Part shown: positions 1-14,217 of the stretch, in pieces | How positions within the stretch are numbered: position 1 is the first letter of the stretch | How the letters are laid out: every line of letters starts with the position of its first letter | NCBI RefSeq assembly: GCF_024713945.1 | Contig: NC_134677.1 | Location: forward strand, 5,645,001 to 5,709,000 | DNA from: Dermatophagoides farinae | Taxonomy: Eukaryota > Arthropoda > Arachnida > Sarcoptiformes > Pyroglyphidae | DNA length: 64,000 nucleotides | Direction: 5' to 3' | Notes under the pieces: generated by a model | Databases searched by the model: none | Told to the model about the DNA's origin: nothing | The model's input: the letters and a program-made list of their open reading frames with translations, nothing else | Translations under genes and position numbers: made by a program

Positions 1-800
1 ATAGAGAGAAGAAGACTATGTGTATTAAAAAAAATAAATAAGTAATAATACACACATGAACACATGTTGAAGTAAAATCTGTTTGAAAAAATTTGGACGT
101 TGTTGGAGCGGTGGAGAATATGATAAAGCTTTATTTTTTTCTAGTTTTCACTTCCTACTCCTTTTCCTATAGGACACATTTGTCATCGTATAGAAAAAGA
201 AGAAAAAAAAGGGAAATAGATGGCTACACAATTTTCCAGTTTTTTTACATAGTTTAAAATGTTTAAGTTATATAACACTTTATATGTTATAATAGTGATG
301 ATAAAAATGATAATGATAACCAGAAATGATGATGATGATGATAACACCTACCAGAAGACAAATGACGTGATGATAAAGATGGATCGAAATGATTTGAAAA
401 TGATGAAGATGGTTGTGGTTGTTGTTGTTGTACGTGAAAATTATCCGTTTTGGACGGATTTAGTTTTCGGTTCTGATTTATGGGATTCGTGGTTGCTAAT
501 TTTTGTGATTACAGAAGAACAAGAAAAAAAAAATTCAAATATTTTTTTTTCAAATATAATGAATGAATGAATGAATGAAGTTGCTGTTTATTCATTCATT
601 TATGGAGGTTGATGATGATTAGGACAAATGAATGACAACCAAGATGCAGATGATGATGAAGATGATTGTCACAATTTTTTTTTTGAATCATCAATGCCGC
701 TATTAACAATAGAAATATGAAGATTATGTCCAATCATCCCCCGGTGTATGGAAATTTTCTTTTTTCATTTCGACCAGATCAGAATTTAAATAAAGAGAGT

Positions 801-831
<31 letters not shown>

Positions 832-2135
832 GTGAAACAATAATTATTAAAATTTTGATTGATTGATTAATCGATCTATTGTTGTAGGCAAACTGATTGT
901 AACTAAACAAAATCTGGTATACAAGAGAAAAAGTAAAGAATATAATTTAAAAAAAAGAGACAGAGCTTTATTGTGATCTATCTATTAGGATAAATCTGAA
1001 TATATATTAATTTTAAATGGATAAATAAAAAAAAAAATCTAGACCTAGATTGATAGTGGTGGCACGGCTATGAATTTCATTTATTGTATTAAATATTTGT
1101 TGCTTGAGAAAATAGATGTTTTCATTATATATAACCAATAGCAGACTATATTATTACGAGATCATTGAGCGAACATGAACAATGTGGGTGGATATGATGA
1201 TGAATGGCTACAAGAATTAATGGTTTAAATGAATGATATCAGGTGATGTTTAATTTCGATCCAATTGAATGGATCGATAATAGATAAATTTCACACTTAT
1301 TCGTTTGCATTAAATGTCTAGTTTTTCTTGTTTTTTGAATTGATGAAGTAATTATTAATTTCTTATAATTAATAATGTTATGATGGTGATAATTATAATT
1401 AACATTAAATTGCTTAAATTGTTGTGGATAATTATGATGATTTGAGATTCTTATGGTAAACATTTAGAGACAATGATCAATGTAGTTGATTTAAATTATA
1501 TATTAAGATGAATTGATTTTAGAATCGAATAGTCGGATCGTTGAAATGAATTTATCACTGTTGGTATAAAGGAAGTAAGGAAAAAAAGAAAGACAAAAGA
1601 ATCCAATCATTATCGAATCGAATTCTCAAAAAGCACGCACATGCACAAACACACACACACACACACCGTTGACGTACCGGCTATTCCTGAGATTTCAAAT
1701 TTTAAATCATTTCCTGGTCATGATTCGACTATTTGTAATATTGCTGCATATCACACGGATATTTGGCTGAAACAAATTAATTATTGGATTTAAAATAATA
1801 TCGTTGTTGTTGTTGTTGTTGTTATTATTGAAGATGGTGAATAAGATCTGATTATTTGAAAAAAATTCTACAAACTAAAATAATTATTTACTTTCAATCG
1901 ATAATAATGATGCTCAACAGCCACACCTACTTGCTCGACTTGGTCGCGACAGCTGGTCGCGATAACGACAAAACTCCACACACACACACAAACACGCACA
2001 CATGTATATATCTGAGATAATCGTCGAATATATACACACTATTATAATGTTGATGCGATCATCGTAGTCGTTGTCGAAACCAGCAAGTAAAGAAAAAAAA
2101 AATCATCCAAAATGATAGCTGGTGATGGCTACAAT

Positions 2136-2166
<31 letters not shown>

Positions 2167-5100
2167 GTTGATGGTGGAAACTGAGAGGGAGGTGGTAACT
2201 TTCTCTCCTTGGATTATGGTTACACAACAGATTTTCAACAACAACAACAACAATTATAAGCGTGAGAGAAGCCGAGAAGGAAGCAGAAAAAAGAAATGAC
2301 AACAACAACAACCACCACCACAATCAGAATGAACGGTCCCTACAAATATACGCACACACACACACAAAAGGTTTTGCTGAGATCCACAAATAATAGCCCA
2401 ATCGACTATAAGCAACAAGAAAGAAAGACGTAGCTTGTGTTAATTTACGGGGGATGAAGAGTAGGGAAAGGAAATCATAGTCTGTGATCGATGATTATGA
2501 TGAAATGATCTATATACACACAATACTTATGACAGATAGATTCGCCGTTTTTTTCACAATTGTGACGTGATGCCGTCTTTTCATACATGCAGAATGATGA
2601 TGGATATGAAATAGGGCTCACTAGGCCAGTGGAGCATATGATTGAGTACAACATTGTATGAAAATGCAAATCTGCCATCAAAAAACACATGTATGAAGAT
2701 TCTAGTCCAGATGAACAATGAAGAGAATCGCTGTGTGTGTGTGTGTGTGTTTCGAAACGCGTTTTAGATAAAAAATGGAGGGGGTTCGAAATCGTACAGT
2801 AACAGAAACAATTGTTGTTAACATTAGTGATATAAGGAATGAGGAAGCGGAATGATATTTATGGAGGAGGATATAAATTTTCATTCAGAGAAAGTGAAGC
2901 CGAGGCTGATGTTTGTATGAATGAATGACAGACAGTAATATGTTAATTGAAATGAGAAGGAAAGTGAAGGGGAGGCTGAGAGTATATTCAAAACTGGTTA
3001 CACTTCCAGAACAACTGCATCTTCTCATTCAACTTCAACGACGTCGATAACCATCATAACCAATTGGTGGAGGCGACCTAATTTCAGGATATATGTTTGT
3101 GTAGATGGCCACAATAGCCAATCTGATTTTAGAGGGGATGCTGCCGGTATTTAATGTTCCTGCAATACATATGGGTAGTAGTAGTGGCATTGTGTTAATA
3201 CCAACATCATCACTAGGTCACACATGCGCATTCGATTTGTTAACCTTGACACCGATTCATTTCATTCATGTAAACATTCCTGTTAGATTTATGTTCAATT
3301 CTATTTTTTATATTATTCTTTCATTCTGTCTTATGCCAAGGCAAGACTGGAAAACCAGACCATCATCATCATTGATGGGAGAGAATAATTTTTTTTTTGC
3401 TATTTTTGGGCTATTCTTCAAGTTCAACATTAGACCTTAAAATTGTTCATAGAGAAATGGGCGCCAAATGGATTGATTAGATTATTTACATTTTTAACAT
3501 TGAATGAGAGATGGATACTTTTTTCGGTGATCAATTTCGTTCTTGATGCTGATAATTTCATACTTTTTTTATTGGCATTTTTCTGTTGATCCAATAAAAG
3601 TAACAAATCTAACTGAATTTTTTTTTTTTTTTGGTCTATCCATTATATTATTTTCTCATGATTGTTCCAATTTTCTTGATAATTTTTTTTCCGTTGGTTT
3701 ATTGAAACCCTTTTATTCAAAATTGTTACACAAGTTAAATGTAATGAATGATGAATGATCCCATCAATATGACAATTTTTATTATAGCAGTTAGAACGAG
3801 TTATTCATTCAAAATGACAATCAAAGCAAAAAAAAAAGATATAGGGAACAAATATTAGAAATGACATTTTTCACATTGAGTCACAACAGACCCCCACAGA
3901 CCCTCAAGGGGTAAAAAAACATGGTCGTTAAAACTAGGTCAATGGATTGATCACATTTATAAAGTAGGTTGTTGGTTTTGGAATAGGATTTTCAATCAAA
4001 AAAAAAATTGAAAGAAAAAAACTGAAACCTGAAACTCGAAAAAAACATTCGGTTAATGAAACATTAATAAATTACCCTATCGATATATTCAATGGAAAAA
4101 AAATAAATGTTTAATGCATCAGTGCCGATTGTTGTCCTTGACGGTATTACATATATCTAGGTCTCAATTCGATTGTTGCTTTATATTTTCAATTTGTACC
4201 AAGCTTAATGAAAATTTCTTCTTCATTCATACACAAATTGATGAAAAAATTTCAATAGAAATGATCACCAATAAGAAATGATAGAATAAGACTTATTCAA
4301 TAAGTTCTTGGACCTTGAACGAATGATCATCATCAAAAAAAAAAAAAAAAAAAAATACAAGATTTAATTAGAATAATCGTGGGTGTAGTATAAAGCAATT
4401 CATTCATTTGTATATTTCCTTTAATCGATGAACGTTCCAGAAAATCTTTACTAAAAATTTAGAAAAGAGAATTGATCATTGCCACAAATGCAATATTGCA
4501 TACAACTATTACTTTGACAATTTCAAAGGCGTATACCCATGCAACTCTACAGAAGCAAACTGAATCAAACCAGTTTTAAAAAATCCTACCATGTGACCTT
4601 AACCCAAAATATATTACACTCACACACACACGCCCACACACACACATGAACAACAAATAACCAGAAATTGAAACAAAATTCTCTCCATCACTCAATGTCG
4701 TCTATTAATACGAGGTCATCTTTTCTTAGGAGTATTTCTCCAGAAAGAATTCCTACATCAATGAAATCATCATTTCCCGTTGACCTTGATGACCATACAA
4801 TATTTCATTGAGTATTCGAGCATTTGACCTTGCTTACCAAAAATAAGAAACAACCAACCATTCAACTAAGTAAATAAATAACCAATGGCAGATATCTGAA
4901 GGTCAGGCGGTTTATTTTATTTTTATCTATATCATCATCATAATCATCAAAGTCATTCAATTATCATTACCATGGCTATAGCCATAGATGGTAATAATAA
5001 GTAACCTAACCTGAACAATGGCACAAACACAAGAGATGAGAGAAATTTTTTTTTTTTAAATACAAGTGGTATGTACTAATACATACTGCTGACAAAAGAT

Positions 5101-7617
5101 GGCGTTACCAGTATATATGAAAAAAATTTATAATTTCAAAAAAAAGAAAATTAATTGGATTTTTTTTTCACCTTGGAAATAATTCAATAATGGTAATCAT
5201 TAATAATCCAATTATGAATCGAATATGATTGTTTTTTCTTCTAATCATCGTATCTAGAATTTTTTTAATTTAATTTGCTACTTACTTATTTGCTTTGAAT
5301 GAATACAATTTATACATCAATGTCAATTGCATTCAATCACAGACACAAATGTTCGTATAGAAACTTTTTTTCTGACCATCTTCATGGAAGGCGATTTGTT
5401 GTTGTATAATAATAATAATAATAATGACAACAACAATATAATGATGATAATCATCATACAAATAACATAACATCACATAACATTGCTTGATTATATCTTG
5501 TAGTTATTTTTTTTTTTTAACAACATAATAACAAAAATACCAAACAGGACAAGGACAATTTTATTTTTTTTAAAGAAAAAAGAAAAGAAAATAGACAGAA
5601 AGTGAAAATGAAAAAAAAAAATTCAAAATATTATTATTTTCATTATAAAATGTATATATAGAGGTCATAACTAGTGTTTTTTTCATTCTCTCTTTTTTTT
5701 GAATTCATGCTTCCAATTTTTTTTCGTACACGTAATTTGTTGACGATCTCACCTTGTGTGTGTGTGTGTGTGTTTATGTGGTCGTTAGACATTTAATAGT
5801 TTTGGATTATTAGCGGATGTTATATAACAAAAAAAAAATATTACCTTGTTTGTGAATTATTTCGTTCTAATCTTTCCCGATATAATAATAATAATAATAA
5901 TAAATAATAATATTCAAAATAATGCCATTGTTGTGCACGTGTTTTTGTGTGAACATTTTTATTATAGCATTTGAATGCCAAAAGAAAATTGTATTCAAAT
6001 ATTACAATGAACCAAAATCAATTAATTTTTTGTTTTCGATGAATGGCCATCATTTTCATGTCCACAGATTTTTTGGACATATCTAAATCTAAAAAAAAAA
6101 TTGAAAAATTTTCAATGTCATTGTGAGGAATGTGAATTTTTGTGTGTTTTTTGATTTTTTTTTACAATTCGATATATTTATGTAAATTGATGTGACCAAC
6201 ATTTCATTTGAAATTAGCAATCGATGAATTTTATTTTTTTCCAAATCATTCCCTTGATGATGACGACCATATTGGATGACCAGATTTATATTATCTAGAT
6301 GTTATGATCAAATTTTTTAAACTTCAACTGATTATTTATAATAGACTTTCACCATGCGTGAGTGTGTGTGTGTGTGTTATGAATTGACATCTATCAATCG
6401 ATTTGTTAACGAAAAATCTAATCCCTAACCAAAAAAAACGAAGAAATGAATCGATGACATGAGTATTTTTCTGTGCTGTATCCAAAAAATTCAAAATGAA
6501 TACCATTGAATAATATTCATATAATATCCAAATAAAAAAAAAATAAAATCCAAAATTGATTCAATCGAATCAATGAATGTTTGTTTGGTTTTTTTTTCGT
6601 TGTTGAAAAATACGACTACCTTGTGGATTATGAATGGTGAAATCTGAAAATGTTTTCTTCTCTTTCTCTCTCTCTCTCTTTTCATTTTCTCTTTTTCTTG
6701 TTCTAGCAAAAAAAAAGGAAATCTTCTAACAATAGGATCATTGGTGTAAGTGTAAATGAAAAAAAATTTTTTTTTTTTACAGAAAAAAACTAATATCGTC
6801 ACTCTAACCTGTTGTTATTAATTCCTTTTTTTTCACATTCATTCATTAATTTATTTGACGCATATTTTTTTTTGGAAAAAAAATCATTCATTCTCATTCA
6901 TTACCTATTTACAAACAAAAATTTCATATCCTGCGGTTGATAAAAATGTTATGTTGTTTTTTTTCTGTTTGGTCGTCATGACGTTATGATTATAATCACG
7001 AACATTACGATATTAGCAAGCTTATAGCCGAATCTGACAAATAATGATATTTGAGCACGTTTTTCTTTTTCCTTTTTCGTCTTCTTTTCGATTCACCACC
7101 GATGACATATACATAATAAATGATAAATGAATCTGAATATCTGAATGAGCAGCAACAGGATTTAAAAGAAGATTTTAATTATTCAAAATAAAAAAATTAT
7201 TCATGTTCAAGGCAATTTTCATTTATATTCAATATCCCATTCATCGATTGATTAATCTGGCCACCATATTGATTAATGTGGATTGAATATATGGATCTCT
7301 TCACTTTCATTGAATTTTATCGCATATAAAATAAAAAGATTTTAAAATTCATTAAAAATCTTGTTTTTATTTCATCTTAATTTGTCATTCTAGCCACAAT
7401 TTAACAAAGGTAGGTTTTATTTTTAATTTATATATTTAATTTTACTTTTTAACGATAAGATAATCATCATCAGTTAAGAAATTAGATGACACATTTAATT
7501 AGTTTTTCACTACGCTTCATAATTTATTAGCTATCCTGTTGATAATTTTATGGCTTATGATATAAAATAAATTTATCATTTTCAAAAAAAATCACTAATT
7601 AATTTTAGAGAAAAGAA
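1..7617. other. Gene-free AT-rich spacer with microsatellites
   Basis: No open reading frame here has recognisable domains, splice-linked continuation or non-repetitive composition. The stretch is full of simple repeats: GA runs near 804-830, CA runs near 1645-1666, 1977-2001 and 4617-4646, a GAT/GGT block near 2139-2175, TG runs near 2732-2750, 5755-5773 and 6361-6377, TAA runs near 5407-5425 and 5881-5903, and many A or T homopolymers. A slightly less AT-rich patch near 1915-1965 holds two copies of TGGTCGCGA about 11 bp apart. It could contain distal regulatory DNA or untranslated exons of a gene to the left, but nothing shows this directly. Confidence 0.6.
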
Positions 7618-10170
7618 ATGACGAATCTATCAGATGGAAACGATATTGAAAAACAGCAGAAAAACAAAACATCATCAAAATCGAATGAACATCGTGGTCA
7701 ATGGTCTACTGGCATTGAATTTCTTTTGTCATGCATTTCAATGTCAGTTGGTTTAGGCAATGTTTGGCGTTTTCCTTATGTGGGTATGTTAGAACAGATT
7801 CACACTTTTATGATTTATGATTTGATTTTCGATTTTGTAAAAAAAGCTTACGAAAATGGTGGTGGGGCATTTCTTATTCCATATTTTATCCTACTATGTC
7901 TGATTGGTCGTCCGATCTACTATTTGGAATTAATACTCGGCCAATTTAGTGGTCGAGGACCAATCAAAGTTTGGAAATGTGTTCCAGCTATCAAAGGATT
8001 AGGTTTTGCTCAACTTTTATCAACATCTTATATTGCCATATTCTACAACTATCTGATGGCTATATCCATCTATTATTTTATTGCTTCATTCTCATCAAAA
8101 CTTCCATGGACCGATTGCGATCAATCTCAAACGCTTAATGTTAGCTGCCCGGAATATTATTACGAGTATGGACAATTTCGAATATTCTTCCTGAAGTTTG
8201 AAACATTTTTTTTATTACAGACGAATTGTATTGAATAAATCCAATGGTCTTTGGGATCTAAATTCCATAAGCATCGAATTGATTGGATGTTTATTTGCAT
8301 CCTGGGCTCTTGTCTATCTGAGTATCGTTAAAGGAATAACATCATTAGGAAAAGTTGCTTATTTTACCGCCATTTTTCCATATGTAGTTTTAATCACATT
8401 ATTAGCTGTTTCAATGACTCAAGATGGCGCTATCGATGGTATCCTTTATTTTTTACGGCCGGATTTTGGTAAACTTTTGGATCCAATCGTTTGGTATCGT
8501 GCAGTCGAACAATCCTTTTTTTCCTTAGCCGTTTGTTTTGGATCTTTGGTAATGTATTCAAGTTATAATAATTTCAATAATAATGTAAACAAGTAAGTAT
8601 GAATACTAATGACAAAAAATGAAACGAACATTGGAATTCTTATTTTTTTGAATTTATCATTAATTTATTGTATAGAGATGCTATCATTATAAGTGTATTG
8701 GATACATTCACTAGCTTATTGGCTGGATGCGTAATATTTTCTGTATTGGGAACAATGGCAAATGAAAAAGGTGTCGAAATCAAGGACGTTGTATCAAGTG
8801 GTATGTGCAATTGAATCGAATAGAATGATAATTATTTTTTATGATAATCAGGCAGGAAAGCCCTAATTATTTATTCATTATTCTTTTTTTCAATTTTTCT
8901 CATTTTTTTTAATCATATTCTCATTTGCTTTAATTTTCATACAGGTACTGGTTTAGCATTTATAGCCTACCCTGAAGGATTAAGTAAAATAAAATTTCTT
9001 CCACAATTATGGTCGATATTATTCTTTTTCATGTTGTTCACATTGGGCATCGGAAGCTCGGTGGCCATGATTGAAACAATATTGACTTGTATCAAAGATG
9101 AATTCGAATCATTACATAAACATAAAGCTAAATTAGCATTGGCATTTTGTGTTTTATTCATGTTACTAGGAATACCATTGACTACAGATGTAATTTAATT
9201 TTTTTTTCAATGTCGAATTATTGAATTTGAAAAAAAAAATATTTCTAATGATTAGGCTGGATCATACATTATGTTACTATTGGACAATTATGGTGTTGGT
9301 ACAGCTGCATTTCTTTATGGTATCATTCAAATGGTGGCCATTGCTTACATTTATGGATTACGTAATTTTCTTGATGATATACATTTCATGCTAAAACAAA
9401 AGCCTTCATTATATTGGAAACTGACATGGGGATTTATTACTCCATCCGTATTGGCTATCATATTCATCTATGGTAATGTCCTCATATTGATGGATGAACG
9501 AGTCAAACCGGGCATACCAAATTGGGGAAATCATATTGGCTATGTACTAGGTATTTCATTTACAATCTAACAGAATAATTATTTGAAAATTTTTTTCTTT
9601 TAGCCGGAACAGCACTCATTCAGATTCCATTCTGGATGTTGATGACAATAAGTAAACAAAAAGGTTCTACGCTTTTCGAGGTAATGATTGTATTATCGAT
9701 TGTATTATCCGATATTAATTCAATATAATCTACTTTTCTGTTGTTGATAATAGAAAATACAATTGGCATTCAGACCGACCAATGATTGGGGACCAATCGA
9801 TGAGAAAAATTTCAATGAATGGTCACATTTCAAAGTGGATAATACATTCAATAAGGTGTTCAATAAAAATAGTATGGATACAATCAGTTTTTCGGATCAT
9901 CATCATTATAATCCCCACATAGATCCGATACTGAGTGTAGCCAATTTAAAAATGGATGGATCTGATAATTTTGGTTTTTCATCAGATGAAATTAGTGCCA
10001 AATTTTCAACAAAATGTTCGTATAATGTGACAAATAACAAAGAATTAAATTGCACATCTGCGGCACATCAAACTAGTCATATAAATAATCCTGATCGCCA
10101 TCGACAACAAACAAAAAAATCTAACATTCCCCGATTACTTTCAAGCAGAAAAATTAACAGTCCAGAGTGA
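7618..10170 (+). CDS. Sodium-dependent nutrient amino acid transporter-like (SLC6 family)
   Basis: A predicted plasma-membrane carrier that uses the Na+/Cl- gradient to import neutral amino acids. Eight exons: 7618-7783, 7847-8165, 8221-8592, 8676-8800, 8945-9189, 9256-9550, 9604-9680, 9754-10170. They give 671 residues in frame, a normal family length. TM1 carries the SLC6 signature GLGNVWRFP followed by YENGGGAFL. The glycine before LGN, where monoamine carriers have aspartate, points to an amino-acid substrate, and the GRPIYYLELILGQFS stretch resembles insect NAT/KAAT carriers. The extracellular segment after TM3 is short (LPWTDC ... NVSCPEYYYE). The tail after the last membrane segment is about 120 residues, hydrophilic and His/Asn-rich. 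Intron 1 (63 nt) has no in-frame stop and would add about 21 unrelated residues between RFPYV and YENGG if retained. Downstream AATAAA-like signals lie near 10405-10416. Family call is firm; substrate is inferred. Confidence 0.9.
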
Positions 10171-10584
10171 ATTGGTATCTGGAAACACAACCGAAATTCA
10201 ATTTCAAACCTCCTGATAAAATCGAACAAGAATTTAAAAATTCCTGTTAAAAATATCGACAGCCAGGTTCATTTTTTTTGCTAATGAATTTTTAATTTTA
10301 TTTAATTTAATCAATATTTTTATTCAATAAGATCAAGCTTCCTTTCTAATAGTTTTTTCTCCACTTATTGATGACGTTTTAATATATTTTCTGAGATTAA
10401 ATCAAAAATAAAATAAATTTGACAACAAAATCATATCATTATTATCACCATTCTCAATAGCTGATTAAAAATATTATCCTTAGCCATTGATAATCGGTTA
10501 TCATCAAAATTCAATGAGCTAATAATAGCTATTTTTATTTCTTATTTGTCGCTACTCGAATTGTCAATTGTTTTCTATTCACAA

Positions 10585-12250
10585 ATGTCCACCATGATTG
10601 CTTCAATTTTCGGGTCTTTTCTGATCATTTTACTGATTTATTATCTTAAGTAGGACAAAAAAAAATTCGTTTTCAATCAAATTAATACATGTTGTCAAAT
10701 CATTTCAGAAATTTTTATGATTATTTAACCTATTGGAAACGACAAGGCGTTGCTGGTCCTTTGTTTTTCAGATTGCAATGGGCATTTCGACCATTCCATG
10801 AGTTAATATACGAAGGTACAAAACTGTATGGACCAATACATGGTGCTCCTTTTCCTCGCTGCCATTTCCTCGTTGTCAATGATATCGATGTTGCCCGAGA
10901 ATTGTATATCAAAAATTTCCATAAATTTCCTATCCGTTATTCTTTTTGGTTCGGTTATAGTAACATCAATAAGGTATTATTTTTTATGCCAGCAAATGAT
11001 GACTGGAAACGTATTCGTTCCTTGATAACACCAGCATTCACTACTGGTAAATTGAAACGAATGATCGAACCGATTGAACAGATCAATGCAAATTTCATTA
11101 GTCATCTTCGAAAATTTAGTGAAAGTGGAGAAGAATTTGATATGAAAATATTTACTGGAGCATTCTCTATGGATGTCATCGCACGTTGTGCTTATGGCAT
11201 TGAAATCGATTCACTTAGTCAACCGGATCATCCGATCGTAACTAATGCACGGAAAATTTTCGGTGTAGATCCCAGTTTTAGTTATATTGTGTGCATTATG
11301 TTTCCGAAAATAGCAAAATTTTTACGGCTTGAAATGACCGATATGAAAACCGTGCAATACTTTAATGATTTAACATTCGAAATTATTGAAAAACGAATCA
11401 AATCATTATCTGGAAAACGTTTGTCTTGAGTAACATAGAGATTAAACAATATTTAATTAACTTTAATCATTTTTTTCTTTATACAGAGAATCCAGATTTG
11501 ATTGGATTGATGATTGAAAATGCTAATGAATTTAATGGAACTGTAGCCAAGAATGACATGCCAAAAGGTATTAGCAGAGATGAGATTTCTGCTCAAGGTC
11601 TCTTATTCTTTATTGCCGGATTTGATACGACCAATGCAACATTGACACACATTTTCTACTACCTTATTAAATATCCGGAATGGCAAGAAAAGCTTTATGA
11701 AGAATTGTCCAATGTGAATCATGAAGAACTTGATTATGATAAACTTAAAGAGCTACCAACATTGAATGCAATCATTGATGAGACATTGCGATTGGAGCCA
11801 CCATTACCTATGGTTGATCGTGAAAGTATTGAACCATATCGAATTGAAAGTCATGGCATTAATATACCAAAGAATTCAATGATATCGGTTCAACCATATG
11901 TTATACATCGAGATCCCAAATATTTTATGTATCCCCATGAATTCAAACCGGATAGATTTTTAGATAAATCAAAATTCAATGATAATCTAGCTGCATATAT
12001 TCCATTTGGCCTAGGTCCGAGACTTTGCGTTGGCATGCGATTTGCATTGAACGAACTTCGTTTTGCTTTGGCTAATTTTGTTATTAACTATAAATTGGCT
12101 CCAAATCCAAATATCAAGGTTAATTAATTGAAATATTTAACAAATATAGAATGTAATCGAATTTAATTTCAAAATTTATAGCTTGAATATTTCAATGGCA
12201 GCTTGTTGATGAGTCCTAAAAAGTTGATGGTTCGAATTGAACAACGTTAA
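10585..12250 (+). CDS. Cytochrome P450, clan 3 (CYP3-like)
   Basis: A microsomal haem monooxygenase that would oxidise lipophilic xenobiotics or endogenous lipids with electrons from P450 reductase at the ER. Four exons: 10585-10649, 10709-11418, 11487-12118, 12182-12250, giving 491 residues, a typical length. The first exon encodes an N-terminal membrane anchor (MSTMIASIFGSFLIILLIYY). Visible motifs in order are the helix C WKRIR, helix I AGFDTT, helix K ETLR, the FKPDRF region, and the haem loop PFGLGPRLCVG with its axial cysteine. All required residues are present, so it looks functional. The third-exon junction uses a GTTTGT donor, less usual than its neighbours but the only choice that keeps frame. 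It lies 414 bp downstream of the SLC6 gene on the same strand, with no sign of co-transcription. CYP3-clan assignment rests on overall similarity; no subfamily can be named. Confidence 0.92.
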
Positions 12251-12632
12251 TGAAAACAAAACGAATTTATTCACAAACATATAACGAAAATCCTAAAAAA
12301 TTATAATAATTGCAATTATAATTTTAAAATAACATAACGCTATAACGATTTCACCATTTTCTCTTTTCTTGATTAAAATGTGATTTCAAATTTATTTTGT
12401 GTACCGTTCATAAGCATCGTTTTCGAACCGGTTGACATGCGCAAAATGGATCATCTATAATTCTTACCACGTTTCCATGATGTCGCGTTTCCTTTTGTGT
12501 GTCTGTGTGTGTGTGTGTGTGTATGTTTTTGACTGATTGAGTGATGTTTGTGTTGATGACCATTCAATTTATAAATTATCCAACGATATACATTCTTTAA
12601 TTTTCTTACCATAATCATTATATATAATAATC
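12251..12632. other. Spacer between P450 and eIF3e
   Basis: A 382-bp spacer holding the P450 3' flank and the eIF3e promoter region. A TG microsatellite lies near 12497-12522. No coding potential was seen. Confidence 0.6.
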
Positions 12633-14109
12633 ATGGCCGAATGGGATTTGACACCAGTGCTTGCCCAATACTTGGATCCTCATTTTGTTTATGGTTTGCT
12701 GGAATTTTTGGGAAGTCAAGATGTATGTATTATTGTTGTTGAAAATGATCGATTTGCTCATTGATATTTCCATATTCGATAGATTTATGATCCAGAGGAA
12801 ATATTCCAACATAAAGTGAAAATTTTGTCAAAAATTCAACTTGTAGATGCATTAATCGCTTTGTATGAAAAACATGAACGACCGGTACCAGAAGAATTAA
12901 ATAATAAACTGGAAGAATTGACCGAACAACGAAAAAAATTCATTGAAGATTTGAGTGATGTATTAGAAAGTTTAGCTAGTTTAAATGATTTGGATGAAAA
13001 GCAATTGCAAGAAAGTATACAAGAGATACGTAAAAAAGTAAGTGTTTCATATAATTAAATAGATGAAAATCTTAATGCAATATAATTATATAGTTCTCCC
13101 GAGAAACGATCGACAAGCTGTATGAATTTGCCAAATATTCATTCACTCGTGGCCAATATCAGGAAGCATTGGCGTTCATTAAATCATACCAATTATTGAT
13201 TGGTACCGATGATGCCAATTATGAACACACTTTATGGGGTTCGTTTGTATCTTCGTTCTTTTCGCAAGATATGAAAGAAGCACAGGATATATTCTTAGCT
13301 TTGAAAAATTACATTGAAAATGCCAACTTTTCACCGATTCAAGCCTTGCAGAATCGTACATGGCTTATTCATTGGGGTTTATTTATATTTTTCAACGTTG
13401 AACATGGCCGTGATTATCTGGTCGATTTATTTCTGGATGCTAAGAATGCTAAACAATCGCAAAACAATGCTTATCTAAACGCGATACAAACATCATGTCC
13501 TCACATTCTTCGTTATTTGACCGCTGCCGTCATCACACATCGGCAACGACGAGTCTACATGAAAGAATTGGTTCGTTTGATACAACAAGAATCGTACAAT
13601 TATCGTGATCCAATCACTGAATTTGTCGAATGTTTGTACGTCAATTTTGATTTTGATGGAGCACAACAAAAGCTGCGTGATTGTGAAATTGTTTTGCGTA
13701 TCGATTTCTTTCTCACATCTTGTATTGAAGAATTTATCGAAAATGCTCGACTATTTATTTTTGAAATTTTCTGTCAAATCCACGAATGTATTTCAATTGA
13801 GTAAGTAAATTTTTTGTTTGTGTATTTTGTAATTTCATTTTTTTTCAATTCATTAGCATGATCGCGGATAAATTAAACATGAGCAGTGATGATGCTGAAC
13901 GTTGGATTGTCAAATTGATTCGTGACGCTCATTTCGATGCTCGTATCGATTCAAAACATGGTCATGTTATTATGGGCACACAGGCAGTATCACAATATCA
14001 TCAATTGATTGAAAAAACACAACAGATGCGCTACCGTACCGAAATGTTGACTGTAAATGTCGAAAAGGTTGCTCATAAAAAACCAATCGACCGGTCTATT
14101 TGGAATTAA
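12633..14109 (+). CDS. Eukaryotic translation initiation factor 3 subunit E
   Basis: A core subunit of the eIF3 complex, which binds the 40S ribosome and recruits initiator tRNA and mRNA in the cytoplasm. Four exons: 12633-12722, 12783-13037, 13094-13800, 13857-14109, giving 434 residues, close to the human 445. The start [15 protein letters not shown] matches the family start MAEYDL. The middle contains highly conserved family blocks such as [44 protein letters not shown] and [11 protein letters not shown]. The C-terminal PCI/winged-helix region includes MIADKLNMS and WIVKLIRDA. The acidic tail seen in vertebrates is shortened and the protein ends at a Trp-Asn. The 3' end converges on PPIE with only 108 bp between stop codons, so the two 3' UTRs may overlap. 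Identification is very secure. Confidence 0.97.
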
Positions 14110-14217
14110 TTAGTGTGCTTAATTTTTATTATTATTAAATACAAAATTTTTGAAACAAAATGATGAGCATGTTTTATCATGAAATATAACATTTAAAGAA
14201 ATTTAATTAAATAAAAT

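Noticed and set aside
259-570. 103-codon ORF
   Set aside because: Composed of GAT/GTT-type repeats (Asp and Val runs); low complexity, no linked exon.
3105-3440. 111-codon ORF starting MATIANLILEGML
   Set aside because: No recognisable domain, poly-Phe at its end from a T-run, no splice-linked partner; likely chance.
6491-6802. 103-codon minus-strand ORF
   Set aside because: Basic/acidic run caused by a TCTC microsatellite and A-runs.
7618-10170. Monoamine neurotransmitter transporter identity
   Set aside because: The TM1 aspartate diagnostic of monoamine carriers is glycine here.
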